Shown here: positions 25,251 through 35,729 of the stretch, piece after piece
Layout: every line of letters begins with the position of its first letter
Position numbering within the stretch: position 1 is the first letter of the stretch
Made by a program: the position numbers and the translations under genes
Assembly (NCBI GenBank): GCA_039654915.1
Contig: CM077593.1
Location: 76,178,501 to 76,242,500 of the forward strand
Length of the DNA: 64,000 nt
Origin: Aquilaria yunnanensis
Taxonomy: Eukaryota > Streptophyta > Magnoliopsida > Malvales > Thymelaeaceae
Direction: 5' to 3'
The notes under the pieces: model-generated
What the model was told of the DNA's origin: nothing
The model's database searches: none
Seen by the model: the letters and a program-made list of their open reading frames with translations, nothing else

Positions 25251-27074
25251 TGTTACACCCCTATCTTTGAAAAGGCCTATGGTTTTAAGAGTATGATTGA
25301 AAGTAAAGCTAAGTAAGCGGTCAGAGCCAACAATAAGTTTTAGGAAGACTATTCAACTAAGAAATTTTGAATGGAAAGTTAAATCTTTTTGCGAAAGCTT
25401 AGGGACTTAATTGAAAGTCAGAATAGATTTATGTTTAAATTGACTATAAAAAGAAGATACAAAGTGACTTAATTGTCAATGAGTTAATCAACCAATGTTA
25501 TAAGGCACCATGCAAAATTGATTAAGGTGCAAGAATGACGTTAAGACTGTTTTAAGGCCACTTGTTATGCCTGCTAATTGCATGCCACCACCAAGCCTAT
25601 TTCCAGTATAATGGCTTTATTTTTAGTCAAGGAAACCATAGAAAAAGGGAAACTCTTTGATCCGTAGGCTATTTCTGGTGATCCTAATTGGGAAAAAGTT
25701 GATTTTGCACTTGAATTTCAAGGAGAAAACCATATTGCTTATAGAGCACGAGAATTTAGGTGGAACTTTTTCAACTGAGAGGATTGAAGCCTAATCAGAA
25801 ATATTTGATAAGGGTTAGACTAGGTTTTTCTATGAAATTCATATGACTGCAATGTGAAACATAGGAGTTGTGCCATGGTGATTTTAATTAACTAAATGAA
25901 CCATGAGCTATGATAGGGCTAAGTGACTACCCTCAAGTAGTTCAGTACTTAGATAGCTAAGCATAAGATATGTGCAAGAGGTAGGAGCTATTAATGTTCA
26001 GCCGACCCTTAAGTAGTTCTTGAGCTCTGTGAATCATTACTTTTATGAAAATTGAGTAGTTTCTCCTTGAATCTTAAGTAATATCCACTACTTGCTAGGT
26101 CATCAAGGCTGGATCTGTGTTTTGTAGAGAGTAAGCGTGTTTGTGTGCTTCTGTCTCTATATGTACATGTTGACCATTCTGGGATGAATGTTTATATTTT
26201 ACCTATTTTGTTTATTATGGTTTTCTTTTTCTTCTTTTGATTCTAGGGACTATGTAATATAAAATTATGAACAATGTTTCCCCCTTTACCGAGTATGATC
26301 ACTCATGCCCCTACTGTTAAGTTTTAGAAAAAGGACATGTTGGCTAGTATTGTTTAGTGTTTATGACATCTTTTGTAGCATATATAACACTATCATGATT
26401 AGTGTTATTATGATCAATAAGTGTTAGTACTAAGTTAAGTGTATTGGCGCAAGGCTCTAGTACATGTGCTATGGGAACTAGTTGTATTGTGTTGTACCTA
26501 TATTTCGGGATGTAAAGGTGGCTGGTTTTGAGTATGCTAGTAATGGTTATACATCTAGGGTGGTTTGTGTAAAACATTATGTTCATGTTATGCATGCCAC
26601 AACAGTTGTCAATGTGATGCATGTTCCATGAATGGTAATGCCTTAATGGCTATTGTTGTTGTATGTAACCTTAGTTGAATGTGTAAATGAACTAATGTGA
26701 AGCAAGTGGTTATCATACATTTGAGTTTGAATATGAAATGAGACTAAGCTAAGTATATGACTCTTAGACAAAAATTATGGAACTCTCTTTATGTAATATG
26801 CCTCAGGTTGAGTTAGTTTGAGCAATATTGAAATGTTATTTTTTCTAGGCCATTTTTTCCCTTTCATTCATATTAAAAGTATCTTAAGTTCAAAGTTTGA
26901 GAGCCAAAATAGCTACCGTTTAGCTATTAAAATGAATTTTTGCAGTTTCTGGAACATATGAGTAATTAAACTATGTTTTCTGAAGTTACACTTTACCCGC
27001 CATGTTTTGGTTTATTTTTCTTATTTTGCCTTAAGGTTTAAAATGCATAGGGCATAGGTGGTTACGGTGTGACA
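25251..27074 (+). repeat. RT4 3' LTR
   Basis: Starts TGTTACACCCC after a modest purine tract and ends TGTGACA. It is a direct repeat of 18251-20104. Confidence 0.87.
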
Positions 27075-27079
27075 CCTAA

Positions 27080-27645
27080 GATGGTAGCATACCTATTAAG
27101 GATATGAAAAAGTTGAGATGAGTCTTTAAAAGACTCTGTCTAGAGGTTTAATGCTAAGGTAGTGCAAGTATGAGATTTGTCCCCGGAGCTACACTAGCTA
27201 GCTATCACCCAGGGATTGTCAAGGCACTCTAGGTTAGCAAGGGATCTACATGAGAACCCCATTAGGGGCATAGAGGTTTTTCTTGACCACACTACTCAGT
27301 ATATGCACGCTAAAGAGTTCTATCGACCTACAATTTAGAAAGAACAACCAAAAGCTAGAGATGGTGGAACCATCCCGAGGAAAAGAAGGGGAGGTATGGA
27401 TTCATCTCAACCAGATCCAATTTTGATGTGATTGAGGGAAGCAAGAATGAACATTTTGTTGCCTTGGAAAGGAAAACATAGGTTCCCAAGTGGCCTACTC
27501 CGATGGGCCCTTCGAACAAATAATAGCTGAAGAAGTACTGCCGGTATCACAAAGATAAAGGCCACAACATTGAAGATAGTTGGCAGTTGAAAAGGCTCCT
27601 CGAAAAGATTAGGCAGGCAGGAAAACCTCAAGCAATTCTTTGTGC
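27080..27645 (+). pseudogene. RT3 gag, C-terminal part
   Basis: The gag interrupted at 18,250 resumes immediately after RT4. Near 27,125-27,175 the frame reads DESLKDSV, a stop, then RFNAKVVQV, matching the ESLKDYVKRFN segment of Tat gag. Near 27,530-27,620 it reads KKYCRYHKDKGHNIEDSWQLK, the CxxH-x-GH-x-T-x-x-C-like motif of Tat gag with the last Cys changed to Ser. RT3 stops here. Its pol is not in the window. Confidence 0.75.
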
Positions 27646-27649
27646 ACAC

Positions 27650-28160
27650 TTCTTAACCTCAACATGCACCTAAACATAATCAAATGCCATACACAACAAT
27701 GCATCCTAATAGAGGCAATGTATTAGTACAACAAGTACTCTATATACATGGCAAAATACTACTAAGAGCATCTAGTTGAGCTCTCACCTTTGAGCTATCA
27801 AGCTCCAAATGCAAACCTTTCCTTGTCCTTGTGTCTCACTTAGCCTCTAGGTTGTCGAGGCACAAACACTTAGTTAGTACAGAACATAGCATATAAGTAA
27901 CTTAGAAACACAACATTCTAAGTAAAATAAGTACCTAGAAAAGAGAAAAAGTTAGCCCACAACTATCCATTTAGTTTTTATACCCAAGGTTAGTACTTGC
28001 ACAAATAAGCTTAAGAGAGTGAGTACTACATAAGGGGTCCTTTGATACCTACAAGAAAACTCAAGCAAACATGTACATATAGAAAACAAACATCCAAACA
28101 ACCAATAATCAACCAAAAATAAAATAATAATAATAATAACAAAATCAAATTGACAATAGA
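27650..28160 (-). repeat. Chromovirus LTR fragment
   Basis: Read on the minus strand, this resembles the interior of the 57.3-60.0 kb LTR. Shared landmarks are a CTTGTAGGTA acceptor-like site, a GTACTCAC run and GTTTCTAAGTTACTTAT. It has no ends of its own and lies between RT3 and the LINE. Confidence 0.45.
28130..28142. repeat. Short (TAA)n microsatellite
   Basis: AATAATAATAATAAC-type run at the downstream edge of the LINE fragment. Confidence 0.7.
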
Positions 28161-28164
28161 TAAT

Positions 28165-29085
28165 CCTTGCCACTCTTTAAACTTCACAAACGTCAACATT
28201 TAAGCCCATCAATTTGCTCTTCGAGAAATTAATTTTCAATCCTAAAATCATCTGAAAATAGCTAAGAATCCTTCTAAATTGAAGCATATTATGATCCCCC
28301 CCCCCACTCTGCAATAATCAAGGTATCATCTAGGAATTTAAGATGTGAAATCCTTAATCCCAAACCAACTCCTTTTACCTCTCCTAATGAACTAGCTTCA
28401 GGAAAAATACAATGAAGAATTTCTACTGTGATAAAAAATAAGAATGGGGATAAAGGGTCACCTTGGCGTAGACCTTTTCTCCATTTCAAACTCTCTTGAA
28501 GGGCTGCCATTCCTAAGATTTCCACTGAAGCTAAAGTCAAACACCCTTTAATCCAATTAATCCAATTTCCCCAAAATTCATCTGCTTCAAAGTGAAGACT
28601 AGGAACTCCAAGTAAACATTATCGAAAGCTTTCTCGAAATCCACCTTCAACAATGCAGATTTGATTTTCTTTTTCTTTGCATAATGGAGAAACTCATTAG
28701 CAATAAATGCACTGTCTAAGATTTGTCTCCCCTGTATAAAAGCCGAATGAGTCTCGCTGATAACCAAGTGAATCTTATACATAGAATTGATGAGACTGAT
28801 GGGCTGATTACCATTCCAACCGGAAGGATTCACCTTTTTAGTAATCAGGGCAATGAAAGAAGCATTACATCCTCTACCAATTCTCCCTATAGTTTCATAT
28901 TCTTTAACAAAGTTGAGGATATCCACTTTGCCAGTATGCCAACATTTTTTAAAGAAGCCAAAACTATATTCGTCGCGCCCTGGGGATTTCAAACCGCCGC
29001 AAGACCATATGGGTTCCTCTATTTCTGCCTCTTCTATAGGCATTTCCAGCTCCAATGCATCAGCTTGACTGAGTCATTTCAATTT
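28165..29085 (-). pseudogene. LINE (non-LTR) reverse transcriptase fragment
   Basis: The minus strand encodes the central part of a plant L1-type RT: LKSPGRDEYSFGFFKKCW, CNASFIALITKK, PISLI, then SAFIQGRQILD, KVDFEKAFDNVYLEFL, RKGLRQGDPLSPFLFF, a catalytic motif FLDDT in place of FADDT, and GLKINFSKSKL near 28,220. About 20 residues are missing between NSMYKI and the SAFIQGR block. A run of ten C bases (28,296-28,305) shifts the frame. The endonuclease and the C terminus are absent. Confidence 0.88.
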
Positions 29086-29089
29086 GTTT

Positions 29090-31740
29090 GAAACAAACAT
29101 AGGCATTTTAACTAGTTGGGCAACTTATGGGTGTGGAATTCAGCCTTTTCTAGTCCAATAGGACTTAGTAAAAGGAATTCGAGGACCAACCTATACCTTT
29201 ATTTTTGAAAAAACCACCTATGCATATAGTGGCCATAGATTTATCTATTAGGATTTCCATAACAAGACATGCATTGTTTAGTTAAATTGCTTCATTGTTC
29301 TCATAGCGTGTTCTATGTTATGTTATTATACCAATGTAACTATCTTTTGACATTTTACCATTTTTATTGCGTTGTTCGTGTACTTTTTCTCTTTATAACT
29401 CTTAATTCTCTTCTCATAGTAGCTCATATGTTATTTGCCCATACCAATTCCTATTACTAACTTTCTTCTTTTCTTGTCGTTTTCTTTTCTCAAACAAACT
29501 TTTTTTTTTCTTCATTCATTAAAATCACATATTAAGCTATTCCCACTCTTAAGTTCCTTGTCAACAACAAGTTTTAGAGTTTTATGAATGTAGATAATCA
29601 AGATCATTCATTGCATGCATACATCAATCCTCACTTTCATACAAGCATACTATGAAATAATCACTTTATTTAAGGTGCAAGATTTTCATCCAAAGTCGGT
29701 GCATTCACAAACAATATTGAGTAAGGCAAATGCAATCTTCAAGGAGACTTCATGCAATTATTCGAAAAGGGAAGTTTCTATGCCCCTTCTTGTGGATGAG
29801 AAAGGCATCTCTTTCAGAAAAGTTTCTTAAGATAGATCTGACCTAGCAGTTCATACACACTTTTGAATGACAACGTATCTTTGAGACACTGCCAAAGTAA
29901 TTTAATAGAAAAAATCTCCTAGATTTAGTCTAGAATCTAGGGTGTAGCTTTGTTAAATGGACATTTGTTATTCTTTTCTTATCCAATAAAGACATTGTAA
30001 TGTGTGCATTCCACCACATTTTACCAAAAATGCCATTTTACGTCTATCTCTTACTCTTTTCCTTTATGCCATTCATTTCACCATCTTGCAATCATGTTTA
30101 TCTTTCACAAGCAAACACAAATGTGACAATGCTACTCGTGGGTGGAAATGAAAGTTAAGGGAGAGTTGATGGTGGTGATCTTGGAAATGCTACCTAATCT
30201 AGTGAGAAATAACTTAAATGTTACACTTCAACTTTCATCATACAAAAGCAAAAGGAAGTTCACAGTGCTTACAACATCATTACAAGAAATTTTTGGTTAG
30301 CTTTTGAAGAAGGCAGTCCTTATATTAAATGGTTTTGTTGGCATCAAAATTCTCATGAATGCTCAACACAAGAAAATGTTATCAGTTCTCCACAATGCAA
30401 GTTCTGAAAAGGAAAGAAGTTAATCCTTTCCATCATAAGGCAACAAGGGAAATTCAAAAGAAAGAAAGGATTGAGAGTAAGTACGAGCAACTAATGTCAC
30501 TTAATTCATCTTGCTTGAGGAGGGCTATCTAGTACATCATATATCAAAACTGTAGCTCACATAAAAAAACACAAGAAAGAAAAAGATAAGGGCTTGCTAG
30601 GTTGCTAGTCTCCAACATAACCTAGGAAAAAGTTAGAGCAGAAAAAGTAAAAGAAAAAAAATGAGCTATGGATTCTAGACTAAAAACCTATCAAGGCAGT
30701 TTAGAAGATAAAAACAACCTTCAAAGCAAGTTTACATATAGATTTTGAGAGTTGGGGGGCAACAGATGATATTCAACTCTTTAGAAAAGGTGGTAGGTTC
30801 AGGATCAACACTATTAGGTTTTCTAAGACCATCGAACCTACTCACAGGTGGCATTAAAAGGCCTTTATTTTACATTATTGAAACTTGGTCCCCTTTTTTA
30901 CATTGTTCAAACATGACCCTTATCTTTTACCTCAACAATACCATTCATGAACATAATGACCATCATCATGTTTTTACCTTTTACCTTGTGCATTTTGCAT
31001 TTTGTGAGTTGGAAAGGAGAGTAATAACAAAACATCTTGATCAGATACAAAGATTGTACGTTAGTTTTACATTAGTTTGATAACCTTTGCAAATAGATGA
31101 AAGTTTTTCTTTAAGGCTAACCCATTATTCATTAATGTGTGTGGGTCAAAAGCGAGGAAACAACCTAAGATTCTTCTCGAAAAGACTCATTTCTTGGACA
31201 CACTGGGGGGCATTAAGCATTGAACACCAATACGGTCACAAAGGAGCAAAGGATGCACATTTTTAGATCATGATCCCCAAAGCAAGGTAAGGAATAACAA
31301 GCAGCTGAAAGGGGAGGTTAAGGAAGGTAAACATGAATAAGAGTTACTTATCTCTCATGTATCATGCCCTTCATAAGATCTATGCATTTCACCTATTGAG
31401 GTTCTTGCTTTTTCATGAATCATTCTTCATGAGCGACATAACTATCGTGCATAGTGCATATTCCTTTAAAACAATATTGAAGATAGGTCTTAAGAAGGCA
31501 AATTTAAGTAATATCCATAAGGATCTCCAAGAAGGAAACTTTTATGATGCATAGGATAGAGGTGTTACAATGTACAATAGAGCTTGGTTATCAAGAAACG
31601 GTTCAATTTTCAAGGGTAGCAACCATTCAAGGTGTGTTTTATTAAGGTAAGACCAAAAGATACCAACATGGACATTCAACAAGGAGTTTTCACATATTGA
31701 AATCGAGGTAAGTTTTCACTATCAAAGAAATCATAATATA
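29090..31740. other. AT-rich spacer, possible RT7 internal 3' region
   Basis: No domain-bearing frame on either strand. TGGGGGGC-type motifs recur (near 30,754, 31,204 and 31,748), and the stretch leads into tandem arrays that end at an LTR. It could therefore be the non-coding 3' part of the Ogre/Tat-like RT7. That is inference. Confidence 0.35.
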
Positions 31741-31889
31741 TTTTCATACTTGGGGGGAAAATTTAGGAGGTGGACATCCTTGGGTTGTCATACCATTTTT
31801 CAAAGCAATTTTCATCATATTTGGTGGCTATTGTCGAAGCTCATTTCAAGACATTTTAAAGGTATTTTTAAGGTATCTTAAGACATTTT

Positions 31890-32700
31890 CAACTTTCAAG
31901 GTTTTTCATCGGACCAACTTCATTTTTGAAATTTACTCATTTCGTGAGATTTCTCACTTTCAAGATTCACCCATTTTATGAAATATACGGCTTTCTTAAA
32001 ATTCACTCATTTTGTGGAATTTCTTACTTTCAAGATTTGCTCATTTGATGGAATCTTCAACTTTTTGAAATGCACTTATTTTGTGAAATTTCTCACTTTC
32101 AAGATTCACTCATTTTGTGGAACCTTTGACTTTTCCTGAAATTTACTCATTTTATGGGATTTCTCACTTTTAAGATTTACTAATTTTGCAAAATCTACAA
32201 CTTTCTTTAAATTAACTCATTTTGTGAAGTTTTGCACTTTCAAGATTCAGTCATTTTGTATAATCTTCAGCTTTATTGAAATTCACTCATTTTGTGAAAT
32301 TTCTCACTTTTAAGATTCACTCATTTTGTGAAATCTTTGGCTTTTTTTTTTTAATTATGTTGTTTTATGGAATTTATTGCTTTCAAGATTCACTTATTTT
32401 GTGTAATCTTCAGTTTTTTTTTTAAATTCACTCATTTTGTGAAATTTATCACTTTTAAGATTCACTCATTTCGTGGAATCTTTGGCTTTTTGAAATTCAC
32501 TCATTTTGTGGAAGTTCTCACTTTCAAGATTCACTCATATTGTATCTTCAGCTTTTTAGGATTCACTCATTTTATGGAATCTTTAGTTTTCATAAGGTTC
32601 ACTTATTTCGTGGAATCTTTGGCTTTGTTGAAAATCATTCATGTTGTGGGATTTCAAGTTTCAAATTCACTCATTTTGGAAATTCACACTTTTGATAAAA
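31890..32700 (+). repeat. Tandem array 1, unit about 69 bp
   Basis: About eleven imperfect copies built on TTCACTCATTTTGTGGAA, each unit made of two related halves of about 35 bp (one ending in TTTCTCACTTTCAAG, the other in a CTTTxGCTTTTT tract). The frame at 32,367-32,792 is a product of this repeat. Confidence 0.88.
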
Positions 32701-32789
32701 TTATTCAAAGTTCGGTTGTTTTCTTGGAAATGTTTACTTGGGATAACAAGGAGGTTCTTTTATCGCAATACAAAGCTAAACTAAGCTTC

Positions 32790-33720
32790 TAAAGAAAAGG
32801 TAATTCTTTTCCATGTAACTTGGGTTAAATCAAGGTTTTAAATGAGAAATGTTTCTTTACCTTGTCACATTTAAAGAAAAGCTAAACCGAGGTTCCAAAG
32901 AGAAGATAATTCTTTTCCTCGTAACTTGGGTTAAACCAAGATTTTAAATGAGAAAGGTTTCTCAACCTCATCACATTAAAAGAAAAGCTACACCTAGGCT
33001 GTAAAAAGAAGGTAATTCTCTTTTTTGTAACTTGGGTAAACTGAGGTTTTAAATGAGAAAAGTTTCTCTACTTCACCACATTTAAAGAAAAACTAAACCG
33101 AGGTTTCAAAGATAAGGCAATTCTTTTCCTTGTAACTTGGGTCAAACTGAGATTTTAGATGACAAAGGTTTCTCTACCTTGTCATATTTAAAGGAAAGCT
33201 AAACCGAGGTTTCAAAGAAAAAGTTATTCTCTTTCTCGTAACTTGGGCTAAACCGAGGTTAATGAGAAGAGTTTATCTACTTTGTCATAGTTAAAGAAAA
33301 ACTAAACCAAGATTCCAAAGAGAAGGAAATTATCTTCCTTGTAACTTGGGTTAAACTGAGGCTTTAAATGAGAAAAGTTTTTATACCTCATCACATTTAA
33401 AGAACAGCTAAACCAAGATTCCAAAGAAAAGGTAATTCTCTTCATCGTAACCTGGGTCAAACCGAGGTTTTAAATGAGAAAGGTTTTTCTACCTCACCAC
33501 ACTTAAAGAAAAGCTAAACTGAGATTTCATAGAGAAGGTAATTCTCTTCCTTGTAACTTGGGCAAATTGATGTTTTAAACAAGAAAGGTTTCTCTGCCTT
33601 ATCACATTTAAAGAAGCTAAAGCACAGTTCCAAAGAAAAAGTAATTTTCTTCTCCGTAACTTGGTCAAACCAATGTTTTGAATGAGAAAGGTTTCTTTAA
33701 CTCATCATATCTAAATAGAA
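32790..33720 (+). repeat. Tandem array 2, unit about 106 bp
   Basis: Successive GCTAAACC-type starts at 32881, 32987, 33092, 33198, 33301, 33407, 33513 and 33616 give spacings of 103-106 bp. Each unit is again a dimer of two related halves of about 53 bp (one with AAAGAGAAGGTAATTC, the other with AAATGAGAAAGGTTTC). Confidence 0.9.
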
Positions 33721-34600
33721 ATGGCTAGAGAAAGTTCTCTGCCTACAATAGAAAATGGTAAGAGAGGGTTATCTACCAAAGATAAATGGAATAGGAGATG
33801 AGTTTCTATCTTCTAAGCAACAATAAGATGGTTCCTTAGACTAATAAAAAAAAAGGTAAGAGTTTTTCTCCTTGGTTTCTTATACAATGTGAGAGTTTCT
33901 ATTACCAAGGTAATAAGAAAAGTTCCTTAACCTTACAGAAAAAAGAGAAAAAGCTTTTCTCTTTAGGAATTTTAATAATGAGAAGGCTTTCATTGAGAGG
34001 TTGTAAAGAGACAAAGTTCTCTACCTCCAAAGTAATAAGATGTGGTAAAGAGAGAATTATCTACCTTTTAAATCGTGGTAACAGAGAGTTCTCTGCTAAA
34101 GATAAAATAAATGAGAGAATAGTTTCTCTCTTCCATAGAAAGGTTTCTATAGAGAAAAAGGGTAAGGAAGGTTTCTCAACCCTTTAAGAAACGATGAAAG
34201 AGTTTTCCTCTTATGTTTGGAAGCAATAAGAAGGTTCTTATTGCAAAAGGCTAAGAAAGTTCTTAGGCCTGGTGAAAAATGAGGAAGGAGTTTTTCTTCT
34301 TAGATTCTTAGACGATAGAAAGGCTATTATGGTATAGGTAATAAGGAAGGTTTCTTAACTCACAAGGAAGAAAATAGTTTTTCTTCTTCTTAGGATTTTT
34401 TTTAGGTTCCTTTTGCAAAAAGGCAAGGAGAGTTCCTTAGCATGCTAAGAAACAAGGAAAAAGTTTCTTTCCTTAAATTCTTGAATGATAAGAGAGTTCC
34501 TATTGTAGAGGTAATGAGGAAGGTTCCTTAACCTCAAAGGGAAAGAGAAAAATATTTGTCTCCTCAAGATTTCTGGTAGTGAGAAGGTTCTCATTGTCCA
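33720..34600 (+). repeat. Degenerate tandem array 3
   Basis: Loosely repeated blocks of roughly 100 bp with AATAAGAAGGTTCCTTA, GAGAAAxxxTTTCTC and TTCTCATTG segments. They share the AAGGTTTCT motif with array 2 and stop about 75 bp before the RT7 LTR start. Confidence 0.65.
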
Positions 34601-34677
34601 AGTAAGGTGCCAGACAAAATTTGGTGACGGCTTTGCATGCATCATGTTCCATGAAATATGCAAAGGCAGACAGCAGT

Positions 34678-34947
34678 TGACACCTAATCTTATCCGAGTA
34701 CTAATTTTTGTTTAGTTCTAGGTTCTGAAAATTAGTTTATATCGCATTTTCATTTTTACTGGTAATTTAGTCAATTTTTAGGACATTTGTGTCATTTTTG
34801 TTAGTTTAAGGTTAGTAGATTTGGTCACAATGTTGTTCGTGTCATAAAGTTTTAGCAATCTAAAATAACCATTTACAGTCAAAATAGGAATTACTTTTTT
34901 AGGTACTAACTTTGGGTCCTAGAGCTCTTTTGGGGTTAGTTTAGGAG
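34678..34947 (+). repeat. RT7 LTR, left part (Ogre/Tat-like)
   Basis: Begins TGACACCTAATCTTATCC, close to the TGACACC...TTTTGTCC starts I recall for Ogre/Tat LTRs, just after a purine-rich AAAGGCAGACAGCAG. RT5 interrupts it with a 5-bp duplication, and it continues at 55,728. No second copy lies in the window, so the assignment rests on the start motif and the upstream repeat arrays. Confidence 0.5.
34943..34947. repeat. RT5 target-site duplication, left
   Basis: AGGAG before TGATAGCC. It is identical to 55723-55727. Confidence 0.9.
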
Positions 34948-35729
34948 TGATAGCCGAAGGGCTATCGCCTCTATCTGACCCGAACTCGGAGCGTCAGGGA
35001 ATGCGGAGAGGTACTAAACAGATCGCCTTCGGAGATGGAGAATCAGCTATTGCAAGCCGAAGAGGATCTCCCCGAAGGCGGAACCTTGAATCAGGGAACT
35101 CCCCGAACTACGGGCATATTGCCCAAAGGGGCATCATCCGCGCCAGAGGACGACCTCGTCCAGGGACTTCGTCCGCGCTAGAGGACGACCTCATCCAGGG
35201 ACTTCGGGAGTACGGCATGAGCATTTAAGAGGCCTCTGACATGTCGCCCACAGACGTTACAGGCCACCCCAAATGGCGGTCTGACACACTGACGCCATCC
35301 AGGTCCCATCATGACCTGTGTCGGTTCAAGGCTCAAGAAACCTGCCACCGGCTACTTGTCCCCTACGCCCAGAAATTCATGAAAGATTTGACTGAACACG
35401 TGTCATGATCTGAACGGGCTGAATACTCCTATAAATACCAGGAAATAGACCTGGGCAAGGGATGGATCCTTGAGCAGACTCCTCTCCTTGAGGAAACAAA
35501 AACAGGCAAGGCACCTAAACCTCCTAGTGTTTCCCTCTTTTACCTCTCCGGACACTGACTTGGGCGTCCGAGGCTCTTCCCCGGAACGACATCCCGGGGA
35601 CCTCCTAACCCTCTCTTTTGAGCTTTTCAGGCACGCTCCCCTGGGCAATCTGGCATTCAGGCGTTCTCCCCCTCAGGAAGTCCCTCCGCAAGTCACAATG
35701 TCATCCGATGAAGATGCCGTTGGGCATCA
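34948..35729 (+). repeat. RT5 5' LTR
   Basis: 782 bp, TGATAGCC to GGCATCA. It holds a TATA box at 35430, a G-box CACGTG at 35397, a roughly 36-bp near-duplication (about 35,145-35,210, CCAGAGGACGACCTCxTCCAGG) and the gag start codon at 35698. Short hairpins lie at both ends. Confidence 0.93.
35397..35437 (+). promoter_or_regulatory. RT5 5' LTR core promoter: G-box and TATA box
   Basis: ACACGTGTCA at 35396-35405 contains the G-box core CACGTG, and CTATAAATA follows 27 bp after it. The pair recurs in the 3' LTR (G-box 55515, TATA 55548). By LTR convention this promoter would start the genomic RNA. Confidence 0.7.

Larger units (their letters stand above)
18251..27074 (+). mobile_element. RT4: decayed chromovirus inserted in RT3 gag
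   Basis: An 8.8-kb plus-strand element bounded by LTRs of 1.85 and 1.82 kb that both end GTGTGACA. A TGGTATCAAAGC primer site follows the 5' LTR, and gag, protease, RT, RNase H, integrase and a chromodomain-like tail follow in order. RT3 gag is interrupted at exactly these borders. The flanking five bases (CTCAA on the left, CCTAA on the right) agree at only three positions, so the target duplication has eroded or the ends are off by a base or two. All coding segments are disrupted. Confidence 0.88.

Noticed and set aside
32367..32792. 141-codon frame with repeated FKIHSF/FTHFVE segments
   Set aside because: It is a translation of tandem array 1. Its periodicity follows the 69-bp DNA repeat and the array's other frames are closed.
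31890..33720. Regularly spaced repeats resembling a CRISPR array
   Set aside because: Units are contiguous and imperfect with no unique spacers, in a plant context next to an LTR. These are tandem repeats.
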